Below, piece after piece: positions 14,137 to 21,515 of a stretch of DNA of 21,515 nucleotides. The position numbers were made by a program, and so were the translations under genes. A model generated the notes under the pieces. The model was not told the DNA's origin, made no database searches, and saw only the letters and a list, made by a program, of their open reading frames with translations. The number at the start of each line of letters is the position of its first letter. Position 1 is the stretch's first letter. Origin of the DNA: Lachnospiraceae bacterium (GTDB taxonomy: Bacteria; Bacillota; Clostridia; Lachnospirales; Lachnospiraceae); contig CAAFXG010000059.1 in the NCBI GenBank assembly GCA_900766925.1, positions 1-21,515 of the forward strand. The letters are read 5' to 3'.

Positions 14137-15336
14137 TCAGTCCGCAACACGGATTGTTTTAATAACGCCCTTAATATTGGCGATTTTCTTATCAAATTCA
14201 TGCTCACTCATGTGAGAAGTGATAAATGCGAACTCTTCGTCGAAGAGATCAACCTCATCAATCGAACCGAAGGTATTAAGTACTTCGCCCCTTGACTTGA
14301 CAGCCGCGCGGACGAAGAACCTCTTCACAAGCTTCTTGTAATCGGCAAGCTCAAGCTTCTCCTCATCCCATACACATGGAAGCTCCCTGCCCATGTTGCG
14401 CGCCATATCCACAACATCAGCAACTACCGCACTTGCTGTTGCAAGCTTACCTGCTCCCTGTCCGTAGAACATGGCATCCCCAAGCATATTGCCTGTCACA
14501 TGTACAGCATTGAACACACCGTTAACACCATTAAGCGGATGGTCTGCACCAATCATAAACGGTGCAACAATACATGCTACGCCGTCACTCTCTTCAGCAA
14601 CCGCGATGAGCTTGATTGACTTGCCCATCTTCTTAGCATATTCGAAGTCCCTGTTATTAATCTTAGTGATACCCTCTGTACTGATATCGGCAAACTTAAC
14701 AGTCTTACCTGTCATAAGTGAGGCAAGGATAGCTATCTTTCTTCCTGCGTCATGTCCCTCGACATCAGCCTCGGGATTGCGCTCAGCATATCCAAGCTCC
14801 TGAGCCTCCTTAAGAACGGTCTCATATGATACGCCATCCTTAGCCATCTTGGTCAGGATGTAATTGGTGGTTCCGTTAAGGATACCCATTATCTTAACAA
14901 TCTTCTCCTGCGCAAGAGAAGTATTCATTGCTCTGATTATCGGAATACCGCCGCCGACTGCTGCCTCAAAGAGATAGTTGCAGCCGTTAGCCCTGGCTGT
15001 AGCGATAAGCTCGGGCCCGTGATTTTCCACTAATTCCTTATTGGATGTGCAGACACATTTGCCTGCCTTCAGCGCAGACATGCTGAAATCAAAGGCCGGA
15101 TGTACTCCACCCATGGTCTCACATACAATATTAACCTCGGGGTCGTCCAGGATGATATTGACATCATGTACTACGAGTCCCTCATTCTTATCCCCCGGGA
15201 AATCTCTGAGGTCAAGGATGTACTTAACCTCTATATCTTCACCTACTCTGGCGCGAATCACGTCGGCATTGTCCTGAAGAACCTGAACAACTCCGCTTCC
15301 TACCGTGCCATATCCAAGTACTGCTACCTTTATCAT
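14137..15336 (-). CDS. hom: homoserine dehydrogenase
   Basis: A 399-aa NAD(P)-dependent enzyme reducing aspartate semialdehyde to homoserine, the branch leading to threonine and methionine. The Rossmann motif is GYGTVGSG (8-15). The catalytic region reads GILNGTTNYI (151-160) and ADVEGHDAGRK (190-200), with Asp196 and Lys200 in the positions of the catalytic pair. The C-terminal 70 or so residues (SRGEVLNTFGSIDEVDLF onward) form an ACT-like domain, as in the long Gram-positive Hom type. A frame from ATG 15348 exists, but GGAG sits 6 nt ahead of the ATG at 15336, and the upstream one has its purine site directly adjoining, so 15336 is used. First gene of the hom-ask operon. Confidence 0.95.
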   Translation of the reverse strand: MIKVAVLGYGTVGSGVVQVLQDNADVIRARVGEDIEVKYILDLRDFPGDKNEGLVVHDVNIILDDPEVNIVCETMGGVHPAFDFSMSALKAGKCVCTSNKELVENHGPELIATARANGCNYLFEAAVGGGIPIIRAMNTSLAQEKIVKIMGILNGTTNYILTKMAKDGVSYETVLKEAQELGYAERNPEADVEGHDAGRKIAILASLMTGKTVKFADISTEGITKINNRDFEYAKKMGKSIKLIAVAEESDGVACIVAPFMIGADHPLNGVNGVFNAVHVTGNMLGDAMFYGQGAGKLATASAVVADVVDMARNMGRELPCVWDEEKLELADYKKLVKRFFVRAAVKSRGEVLNTFGSIDEVDLFDEEFAFITSHMSEHEFDKKIANIKGVIKTIRVAD

Positions 15337-15441
15337 AACAAACTCCATTCCTCTGCAACTAAACTGCGGACATTAGACGTCCACAATGAAGATTATCATA
15401 ACTTTTTACCTAACACAAGTATTCTTGTTATTTTCCAAAGC

Positions 15442-16143
15442 CTACTTTACCCAGTTGTAGCTGTGCTGCTTTCTTTTCTTCTTCTCGAGGTTCCCGGTTC
15501 TGATATTAAGAATGATATCGGTTCTGTATACAAGAACGTAGAGAACTGCCGCCATGACGAAAGCCGTCATAACATCGAAGACGGAATGCTGCTTAATAAA
15601 CATGGTAGAGAGGATAATACTTACCGTAATTCCAAGGCAGGTATTCTTCACCCACTTCTTACAACCCAGTCTCTCGCTGTGCATAACTGCAAAATATACG
15701 CCTATCGAGTTGTATACATGGATGCTCGGCCACAGGTTGGTCGGCGTATCAGCTTTGTATATCATGCTTACCAGAGTGCAGAATATATTGTCTCTGGGCA
15801 TTATTCTCGGTCTCAGGTACTGAATGTTGGGCCACAGCGTCGAGATTAACAGGAATATTGTCATTCCGGTAAATAAAAAAGCGCACACTCTGTAATAATC
15901 ATACCTGTCAGTAAATCCCGTATACAGCACTATCCATGCCACATAGAAAAACCATAAAAGATAAGGAATAATAAAAATCTCAATAAACGGAATCCTGTCA
16001 TCGAGAGCGGTGTGAATAACCTTATATCTTGAGAACTTGTGTGTCTCAATCAGGGCAAACCACCCAAGATACACCGCCATATAAATAATCGACCACAGAA
16101 AGTGGTGATATTTGTCCCAAATGTTAAATAACTTATTTTTCAT
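15442..16143 (-). CDS. PAP2-superfamily membrane phosphatase
   Basis: A 233-aa polytopic protein with about six helices and the three PAP2 (type 2 phosphatidic acid phosphatase) signatures: a first motif around LRPRIMPRDN (110-119), WPSIH (138-142), and STMFIKQHSVFD (179-190) holding the His186 and Asp190 of the catalytic site. Such enzymes remove phosphate from phosphatidate, undecaprenyl diphosphate or related lipids at the outer face of the membrane. The basic C-terminal tail (EKKKRKQH) is cytoplasmic. AGGGG precedes the ATG at 16143 by 8 nt; an in-frame ATG at 16158 has none. The gene follows a lipid kinase by 22 bp, so a pair handling the same lipid pool is likely. Confidence 0.85.
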   Translation of the reverse strand: MKNKLFNIWDKYHHFLWSIIYMAVYLGWFALIETHKFSRYKVIHTALDDRIPFIEIFIIPYLLWFFYVAWIVLYTGFTDRYDYYRVCAFLFTGMTIFLLISTLWPNIQYLRPRIMPRDNIFCTLVSMIYKADTPTNLWPSIHVYNSIGVYFAVMHSERLGCKKWVKNTCLGITVSIILSTMFIKQHSVFDVMTAFVMAAVLYVLVYRTDIILNIRTGNLEKKKRKQHSYNWVK

Positions 16144-16165
16144 AATATTCCCCTGCATTGTGAGG

Positions 16166-17116
16166 CTAATATACCAGATTCACCTTCTCGTCTCTGATCT
16201 CAACCTCAATTATATCCGCCTTGCTGCGTACTTCCCCGTCGGTGTGTACCCACAGCGGTCTGTCTGTCTTAAGCCTGTAGCTGCATCCGCGGTAGAAGTC
16301 CACTCCGTCGAATCTGTAATGCCCGCCTTTTTTGGCCGATGGCAGAATCCGAAGCACTTTAGGTCTTGATACACCGGAAACCACACACAGATCGAGCCTG
16401 CCGTCCTCATCACTTGCCTTAGGAGCGAACATGAAACCGCCGCCCTGGAATCTGTGGTTCATTCCTGCCAGAAGCACGAAGTTATTAAGCTTAATCTCCT
16501 GCTCTCCGTCTACAGATAATGTTGCAGAGCAGTACTCCAGTCCGATTAGCTGCTTGAGTGCAATGATTAGATATGACAGCTGTCCCAGCCCGATTGCATT
16601 AAGGAAGCCCTTTATCTTAGTGTGAGCCACCTCCTCACAGATGCCCGCATCGTAGCCGATTCCGGTACTTACAATGAAGTTCTGCTTCGGTATACTCAGT
16701 TCGGGAGCATCACTGCAGCGTAAGGTAATTAAGCCTAAGTCCGCGCTTTTGCCCGTAGGAGAATTAACGAAATGCCTCGCAGCCTTCATCGTATTGGTCG
16801 TGCCAAGCAAATCGCGCACCAAATCATTGCCCGAGCCTACAGGAAGCAGCGTCAGATTCACATTGTCAAATCCGGGCAGCCACTGCAGCACCTCATTAAT
16901 CGTGCCATCACCGCCCATAAGCACCAGGTTGAGCTTCTCGCCCTTAGCAGCATATTCCTCATACAGCTGCCCTATGAGTGTCGCATTCTCCATGCCGGGC
17001 TGAGTGAAGTTCACCCTGTATTCCATGTCCGCCTGCGCAAACAGCTTCTCAATCTTCTCCCAGAGCTTCATGGCCTTCCCCGACCTCGCACCGGGATTCA
17101 CAATCACTTCGTACAT
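16166..17116 (-). CDS. diacylglycerol kinase family lipid kinase (YegS/DgkB type)
   Basis: A 316-aa soluble kinase of the DAGK catalytic family, phosphorylating diacylglycerol or another lipid alcohol at the membrane. The N-terminal motif is NPGARSGK (7-14), the ATP-binding signature is LMGGDGTINEVL (66-77), and GSGNDLVRDL (94-103) follows, both invariant in DgkB/YegS. The C-terminal sandwich ends with LDLCVVSG and WVHTDGE. Start: GGAGGGGG lies 4 to 5 nt before the ATG at 17116, whereas a longer frame from ATG 17164 has no such site. It is co-transcribed with the PAP2-type phosphatase, giving opposite activities on phospholipid head alcohols, probably recycling diacylglycerol released by lipoteichoic-type polymer synthesis. 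The exact lipid is inferred. Confidence 0.9.
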   Translation of the reverse strand: MYEVIVNPGARSGKAMKLWEKIEKLFAQADMEYRVNFTQPGMENATLIGQLYEEYAAKGEKLNLVLMGGDGTINEVLQWLPGFDNVNLTLLPVGSGNDLVRDLLGTTNTMKAARHFVNSPTGKSADLGLITLRCSDAPELSIPKQNFIVSTGIGYDAGICEEVAHTKIKGFLNAIGLGQLSYLIIALKQLIGLEYCSATLSVDGEQEIKLNNFVLLAGMNHRFQGGGFMFAPKASDEDGRLDLCVVSGVSRPKVLRILPSAKKGGHYRFDGVDFYRGCSYRLKTDRPLWVHTDGEVRSKADIIEVEIRDEKVNLVY

Positions 17117-17225
17117 ATCCCCCTCCGACGGACTATCAATCTGTCTTATAAAGCATGCAACCATTCTACCAACAGTTTACTATTCCGTAAATATACTAAT
17201 TGCATAAATATAAGAAAAGATATGA

Positions 17226-17253
17226 TTACAATTGCAATAATATATGCTATAAT
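17226..17253 (+). promoter_or_regulatory. promoter of the glyA-ilvE operon
   Basis: A perfect extended -10, TGC then TATAAT (17248-17253), with a weak TTACAA box 16 nt upstream (17226-17231). The start of transcription is near 17260, giving a leader of about 70 nt with no riboswitch pattern. Confidence 0.75.
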
Positions 17254-17331
17254 CTTGCCTAAAGCGAGCCTTTGGTAAAAGCGCCCGCCGAAGTAATTCA
17301 ATACAATATATATAACGAAAGGAACTGAATT

Positions 17332-18570
17332 ATGTATTCATTAGACGAAGTAAGAGCAGTGGATAACGAAATCGCTGAGGCAATCGTTGCCGAACAGGAG
17401 CGTCAGAACAGCCACATCGAGCTTATTGCATCTGAGAACTGGGTGAGCAAGGCCGTCATGGCAGCGATGGGTTCTCCACTTACCAACAAGTATGCTGAGG
17501 GATATCCGGGCAAGAGATATTATGGCGGATGCCAGTGCGTGGACGTCGTCGAGAATCTGGCTATAGAGCGCGCTAAGAAATTGTTTGGTTGTGATTATGT
17601 CAATGTACAGCCTCATTCAGGTGCTCAGGCCAACATGGCAGTATTCTTCGCAGTACTTGAGCCGGGAGATACTTTCATGGGTATGAACCTTGACCACGGC
17701 GGACATCTGTCACACGGTTCACCGGTTAATATGTCAGGTAAGTATTTCAACTGTGTTCATTACGGAGTCAATGATGACGGTTTCCTTGATTATGATGAGG
17801 TCAGACGTCTCGCACTTGAGTGCAAGCCTAAGATGATCGTTGCCGGCGCTTCTGCTTATGCAAGAAAGATTGATTTCAAGAAGTTCCGTGAGATTTGTGA
17901 CGAGGTCGGCGCTGTGCTTATGGTGGATATTGCACATATCGCAGGTCTTGTGGCAAGCGGTTATCACGAGAGCCCCTTCCCCTATGCGGATGTTGTTACA
18001 ACCACAACACATAAGACTCTTCGCGGACCAAGAGGCGGTATGATCATGTGCAACCAGGCTGCTGCCGATAAGTACAACTTCAATAAGGCTATTTTCCCGG
18101 GAATCCAGGGTGGTCCTCTCATGCATGTAATTGCCGGTAAGGCTGTCTGCTTCAAGGAAGCACTATCTCCCGAATTCAAAGAATATGGCAAGAATATCAT
18201 CGATAACGCCCAGGCACTCTGCAACGGCTTGTTAAACAGAGGCTTAAGCATAGTTTCAGGCGGTACAGATAACCATCTGATGCTTCTGGATCTTCGTCCC
18301 CAGGGACTTACAGGTAAAGAAATCGAGAAGCTTCTGGATGAGGCACATATTACTGCCAACAAGAATACAGTTCCCAACGATCCTCAGAAGCCATTCGTAA
18401 CAAGCGGTATCCGTCTCGGAACTCCTGCTGTTACAAGCAGAGGCATGAATACAGAGGATATGGATATGATAGCTGAGGCAATCTCACTGGTAGTTAAGAA
18501 GGGCGCTGACGGTGTGGCAGAAGCTCGTGCCATCGTCAAGACTCTTACAGACAAGTATCCGCTTATCTAA
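17332..18570 (+). CDS. glyA: serine hydroxymethyltransferase
   Basis: A 412-aa PLP enzyme converting serine and tetrahydrofolate to glycine and methylene-tetrahydrofolate, the main one-carbon source. Length and sequence are standard. Motifs: ELIASENWVS (30-39), the YAEGYPGKRYYGG loop (54-66), VDIAHIAGLVASG (198-210), and the PLP-lysine segment TTTTHKTLRGPRGG (223-236) with Lys228. AAAGGAA lies 8 nt before the ATG. It is the first gene of a plus-strand operon with a branched-chain aminotransferase, reading away from the lipid kinase gene with a shared 215-bp intergenic region. Confidence 0.98.
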   Translation: MYSLDEVRAVDNEIAEAIVAEQERQNSHIELIASENWVSKAVMAAMGSPLTNKYAEGYPGKRYYGGCQCVDVVENLAIERAKKLFGCDYVNVQPHSGAQANMAVFFAVLEPGDTFMGMNLDHGGHLSHGSPVNMSGKYFNCVHYGVNDDGFLDYDEVRRLALECKPKMIVAGASAYARKIDFKKFREICDEVGAVLMVDIAHIAGLVASGYHESPFPYADVVTTTTHKTLRGPRGGMIMCNQAAADKYNFNKAIFPGIQGGPLMHVIAGKAVCFKEALSPEFKEYGKNIIDNAQALCNGLLNRGLSIVSGGTDNHLMLLDLRPQGLTGKEIEKLLDEAHITANKNTVPNDPQKPFVTSGIRLGTPAVTSRGMNTEDMDMIAEAISLVVKKGADGVAEARAIVKTLTDKYPLI

Positions 18571-18611
18571 AGAGATAATATTATATAGACTTTTCGAAAG
18601 AAGGTAGAAAC

Positions 18612-19637
18612 ATGGAAAAGAAGAATATTGATTGGGCCAATCTTGGATTTGGCTACATGAAGACAGATTACCGTTATGTATCGGATTATACTAACGGTGC
18701 ATGGGATGAAGGTCGTATTACAGAGGATGACAAGATTACCATGAGCGAGTGTGCGGGAGTTCTCCAGTATGCACAGACAGTCTTCGAAGGAATGAAGGCT
18801 TACACCACAGAGAAGGGCGAGACAGTTGTATTCCGTCCCGACTTAAATGCAGCAAGACTTGCTGACTCTGCAAGACGTCTGGAGATGCCGGTTTTCCCGG
18901 AAGAGAGATTCCTTGATGCCATTGATAAGCTTGTTAAGGCTAACCTTGCATGGGTGCCTCCGTTTGGTTCAGGTGCTACATTATACATCAGACCATATAT
19001 GTTCGGCATCAATCCGGTAATCGGAGTTAAGCCTGCTGATGATTATCAGTTCAGAGCTTTTGCAACTCCTGTCGGACCTTACTTCAAGGGCGGTGCTAAG
19101 CCTCTGACAATCAAGGTCAGCGACTTCGACAGAGCAGCGCCGAACGGAACAGGTAATATCAAGGCCGGACTGAACTATGCGATGAGCCTTCATGCTATCG
19201 TTACTGCTCACAACGAGGGCTTTGCCGAGAATATGTATCTTGATCCCAAGACACGTACCAAGGTTGAGGAGACAGGCGGTGCCAACTTCCTCTTCGTAAC
19301 TAAGGATGGCAAGGTAGTAACACCCAAGTCTGACAGTATCCTTCCTTCAATTACCAGAAGATCTCTTCTCTATGTTGCCAAGGAATATCTCGGACTTGAG
19401 GCTGAGGAGCGCGAGATCGAGTTTACTGAGCTTAAGGATATGGCTGAGTGTGGTCTCTGCGGAACTGCAGCGGTTATCTCTCCTGTCGGTAAGATTGTTA
19501 ACCACGGCGAAGAGATCTGCTTACCTTCAGGTATGGATGAGATGGGTCCTGTAACCAAGAAGTTATATGACACCCTCACAGGCATCCAGATGGGTCGCAT
19601 CGAAGCACCTAAGGGCTGGATCAGGGTTATTGAGTAA
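18612..19637 (+). CDS. ilvE: branched-chain amino acid aminotransferase
   Basis: A 341-aa fold-type IV PLP transaminase making leucine, isoleucine and valine from their keto acids with glutamate. Motifs: VFEGMKAY (57-64), FRPDLNAARL (74-83), LYIRPYMFG (124-132), and the PLP-lysine motif GNIKAGLNYA (181-190) with Lys184. FEGMKAY and the long N-terminus place it in the BCAT group of about 340 to 360 aa and not with D-amino acid transaminases. AGAAGG lies before the ATG, 41 bp after glyA, with no terminator between, so they are one operon. Both enzymes use PLP; why they are paired is not clear from the sequence. Confidence 0.96.
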   Translation: MEKKNIDWANLGFGYMKTDYRYVSDYTNGAWDEGRITEDDKITMSECAGVLQYAQTVFEGMKAYTTEKGETVVFRPDLNAARLADSARRLEMPVFPEERFLDAIDKLVKANLAWVPPFGSGATLYIRPYMFGINPVIGVKPADDYQFRAFATPVGPYFKGGAKPLTIKVSDFDRAAPNGTGNIKAGLNYAMSLHAIVTAHNEGFAENMYLDPKTRTKVEETGGANFLFVTKDGKVVTPKSDSILPSITRRSLLYVAKEYLGLEAEEREIEFTELKDMAECGLCGTAAVISPVGKIVNHGEEICLPSGMDEMGPVTKKLYDTLTGIQMGRIEAPKGWIRVIE

Positions 19638-19685
19638 TTCAGACAAATATTACTGTGCAATTGAGTTGGTAATTACATAAAAAAT

Positions 19686-19724
19686 AAACATCGGAGCGCC
19701 CGGTTTTTGGCTGCTCCGATGTTT
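19686..19724. terminator. bidirectional terminator between ilvE and the glycosyltransferase
   Basis: A 12-bp perfect stem AAACATCGGAGC/GCTCCGATGTTT with an inner GCC/GGC pair of arms, flanked by A and T runs. It sits between convergent genes and can end both. Confidence 0.9.
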
Positions 19725-19741
19725 TCATTATATCCCCAATA

Positions 19742-20767
19742 TTAGTTGAATTTGAAGAATCTCTGGGCGAGGCGGTAGCCCTCAACCGATATCTTCCTGC
19801 CACCCTTGCCGGGCAGGTTCATTCCATTACCCATGATACCGTAGCGAAGCTTGCGATAGAGGTATGAATCACTGGCCTTTAAGTATTCCCAAAGTTCTGT
19901 CTTCTTGTCCAGAGCTTCCTCCGTATCGGCAAGAATCAGCATGATTGAACTTATTGTCGTAATAATCTCAAGATAATTCAGCATATACTGCTTTAGGCGC
20001 TTGTTTGAGAATATCATCTTACGGTTATTAACCGTATAATCAATCATAAGCTTGTTGACCCTAATCTGCTGATCAACTCTTCCTATCATGACCTTCTCAT
20101 TAACCGACTGGTCTTCTCTTCCTATGTAATATCTGTAGAAGTTCACATCCATATAGTACATATTCTTAACATATGGCAATGGCTCATATACGAAGATATT
20201 GTCTACATAGAATGTGTGATCCGGAAGCTTCATTCCACATTCCCTGAGAAGCTTGGTTCTGTATATTACAGAATGCATCAGGATGTACTGACCCTTGAAG
20301 AAGTGCCCTACATCATCCCAGGTAAATACAGTATCCTTGGGAAGTGCATGGTCATATTTCATAACTTTCTTCTTGTCAGCACCCTCCTTCTCATATACGA
20401 AGTTGGATATCAGCATATCAAGAATCACATCAGAGCCTGCGAAATCCCTAAGCTTATCAAGAATATCCAGATATGCGCTCTTCTTCACCCAGTCATCACT
20501 GTCTACGACCTTGAAGAACAGGCCTGTCGCATGCTCAACGCCCGCATTGACAGCTGAACCGTGTCCTCCGTTCTCCTTGTCAATCACCTTAACTATTCCG
20601 GGATACTTTGCTTCATATTCATGACCTATTGCCGATGTATTGTCCTTTGAGCCGTCATTAACGACCAGAATCTCAACATCCTCTCCACCCGGAAGCAGTG
20701 ATTCTATGCATTTACCGAGATAATTCTCAGAATTATAGCTTGGTATGGCAATTGTAAGTAATTTCAT
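19742..20767 (-). CDS. family 2 glycosyltransferase
   Basis: A 341-aa GT-A fold enzyme. The N-terminal half has IPSYNSENYLGKCIESLL (8-25), the nucleotide-binding VVNDGSKDNT, ENGGHGSAVNAG, and the metal-binding VDSDDWV that stands for the DxD motif. The C-terminal half is helical and ends in RFFKFN without membrane helices, so it is cytoplasmic or peripheral. Members with this exact N-terminus in Firmicutes often add sugars or sugar phosphates to surface polymers, but donor and acceptor cannot be told. It follows the DUF1653 gene by 22 bp in the same operon. AGGGGA lies close to the ATG and AAAGGA lies further upstream. Confidence 0.9.
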   Translation of the reverse strand: MKLLTIAIPSYNSENYLGKCIESLLPGGEDVEILVVNDGSKDNTSAIGHEYEAKYPGIVKVIDKENGGHGSAVNAGVEHATGLFFKVVDSDDWVKKSAYLDILDKLRDFAGSDVILDMLISNFVYEKEGADKKKVMKYDHALPKDTVFTWDDVGHFFKGQYILMHSVIYRTKLLRECGMKLPDHTFYVDNIFVYEPLPYVKNMYYMDVNFYRYYIGREDQSVNEKVMIGRVDQQIRVNKLMIDYTVNNRKMIFSNKRLKQYMLNYLEIITTISSIMLILADTEEALDKKTELWEYLKASDSYLYRKLRYGIMGNGMNLPGKGGRKISVEGYRLAQRFFKFN

Positions 20768-20789
20768 TCCCCTAATATTCCTTTCCGCA

Positions 20790-21446
20790 TCATCTTAATC
20801 TGTTGGTCTCAAACCTTCCTCTTGTATCCAGACAGTGCATGAGCTGTCTTATCCTCTCCCCCAGAGGAAGTGATTCATCTATCTCTATGTCCATAACAGA
20901 TGCCATAATAGTAACATCATCCTGGTCGATGATATTTTTAATGTTCTCCAGTATGTTTGCCTTATCTATAACGTTGTCAGCATCAAGAAATTCTTCAACT
21001 CCGGGCTTTAGAAGAGGCATTGACTCATTCGGTCTCAAATCATCCACGCCCAATCCCGCGTTTTCATCATCCGACACATATGTCACATCCGCATCTTCCT
21101 TAGCATTTCCACCAATCTTAACTTCTTCCTTAGAAACAGCAGCCACACCTTCCTCAGTCGCCTTCACTTTAGCCTGTACCGAATTAACCTCAGTCGCACT
21201 AAGCTGTGGACTGACATTAGCTACCGGGCTTACCAGTTCAAACCGATTAGCCTGGCCTGCCTCGGGATATTTGTTAATATCTACCTTGGATTCGAAGTTA
21301 TCTAGTGGTCTGACATATATGTCATAATTGCCATACAGCCCCTGATACACCACCATATCCTCTAGTGTCTCAGAATCCTTGGCAATACATATTACCTTAT
21401 ATAGGTTTCCTTTAAAATGTCTGTAAATCTCGTTAGCCTGTACCAT
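20790..21446 (-). CDS. DUF1653 protein with long acidic C-terminal extension
   Basis: A 218-aa protein. Residues 1 to about 70 are a DUF1653 domain: YRHFKGNLYKVI, ETLEDMVVYQGLYGNYDIYVRPL and a final KYPEAGQANRFEL; free-standing DUF1653 proteins are usually about that length and of unknown function. The next 60 residues are Val/Glu/Ala-rich and probably disordered, followed by an acidic helical C-terminal region (PLLKPGVEEFLDADN to RIRQLMHCLDTR). The role of the extension is unknown. The ATG at 21446 has AGGAG 5 nt upstream; a GTG two codons earlier (21452) overlaps that site, so the ATG is chosen. It is in an operon with the glycosyltransferase and the preceding gene. Confidence 0.8.
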   Translation of the reverse strand: MVQANEIYRHFKGNLYKVICIAKDSETLEDMVVYQGLYGNYDIYVRPLDNFESKVDINKYPEAGQANRFELVSPVANVSPQLSATEVNSVQAKVKATEEGVAAVSKEEVKIGGNAKEDADVTYVSDDENAGLGVDDLRPNESMPLLKPGVEEFLDADNVIDKANILENIKNIIDQDDVTIMASVMDIEIDESLPLGERIRQLMHCLDTRGRFETNRLR

Positions 21447-21467
21447 ATCCACTCCTGTTTTTAACCC

Positions 21468-21515
21468 TTATCTCGGAAAACTGTTCTCAATAATGAGCAG
21501 TTCAACACCGAATTC
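21468..21515 (-). CDS. 3' end of an upstream gene (partial)
   Basis: Fifteen codons followed by TAA (ending EFGVELLIIENSFPR) run off the right edge. The stop is 21 bp before the next start codon, so it belongs to the same minus-strand operon. Too little is seen to name it. Confidence 0.55.
   Translation of the reverse strand, partial: EFGVELLIIENSFPR

Noticed and set aside
15337..15441. Lysine or T-box control of the hom-ask operon
   Set aside because: The upstream region is too short and has no T-box sequence or lysine riboswitch core; only a small GGAC/GTCC hairpin is seen.
15100..15849. 249-codon plus-strand frame spanning two genes
   Set aside because: It overlaps antisense parts of hom and the PAP2-type gene, both of which have clear motifs.
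17254..17331. Glycine or SAM riboswitch before glyA
   Set aside because: The leader is about 70 nt and lacks the conserved core of either class.

Overview
The window looks like chromosomal DNA from a low-to-mid-GC Firmicute, most likely a Lachnospiraceae-type clostridium. This is an inference from clear AGGAGG-type ribosome binding sites, sigma-A-like promoters, a DUF1653 gene, and the mix of Clostridia-type wall, lipid and amino-acid genes. There are no rRNA genes, no CRISPR array, and no recognisable transposase, integrase or phage gene.

Left part (1 to about 9.45 kb) is AT-rich and looks accessory. It holds the end of a membrane-anchored Ser/Thr kinase (+), then on the minus strand a ketopantoate-reductase-family gene, an AAA/DUF4143 ATPase, a cation:proton antiporter, a Phd/YefM-RelE/ParE-type toxin-antitoxin operon with an operator palindrome over its promoter, a decayed DUF4279-like gene, a secreted acidic protein, and an O-antigen ligase/polymerase-like membrane protein. 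Gaps are long and hold gene remnants. Three copies of a structured repeat occur here (6233-6307, 6325-6412, 9336-9424). Each has two strong hairpins. The third copy closes into a three-way junction with a 13-bp outer stem, and the second keeps the same fold with compensatory base changes. The repeats lie just beyond terminators of minus-strand genes.

A tRNA-Gly(GCC) gene (9469-9541, minus) marks the change. Its 3' end faces the accessory side, and an 11-bp stretch of that end recurs at the edge of the third repeat copy.

Right part (9.6 to 21.5 kb) looks like core genome. A D,D-carboxypeptidase and a membrane-anchored GH3-family protein with a degenerate active site form a wall gene pair (minus) behind a strong promoter and an ORF-free leader of about 390 nt. 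Homoserine dehydrogenase and aspartate kinase form the hom-ask operon (minus) for the aspartate family. A diacylglycerol-kinase-family lipid kinase and a PAP2-type phosphatase form a second pair (minus). glyA and ilvE form a plus-strand operon with a clear promoter and terminator. A DUF1653 protein, a family 2 glycosyltransferase and the tail of an upstream gene (minus) close the window.

No complete new defence or conflict system is evident. The best candidate for something undescribed is the structured repeat family. The long dac leader and the GH3 pseudo-enzyme come next.
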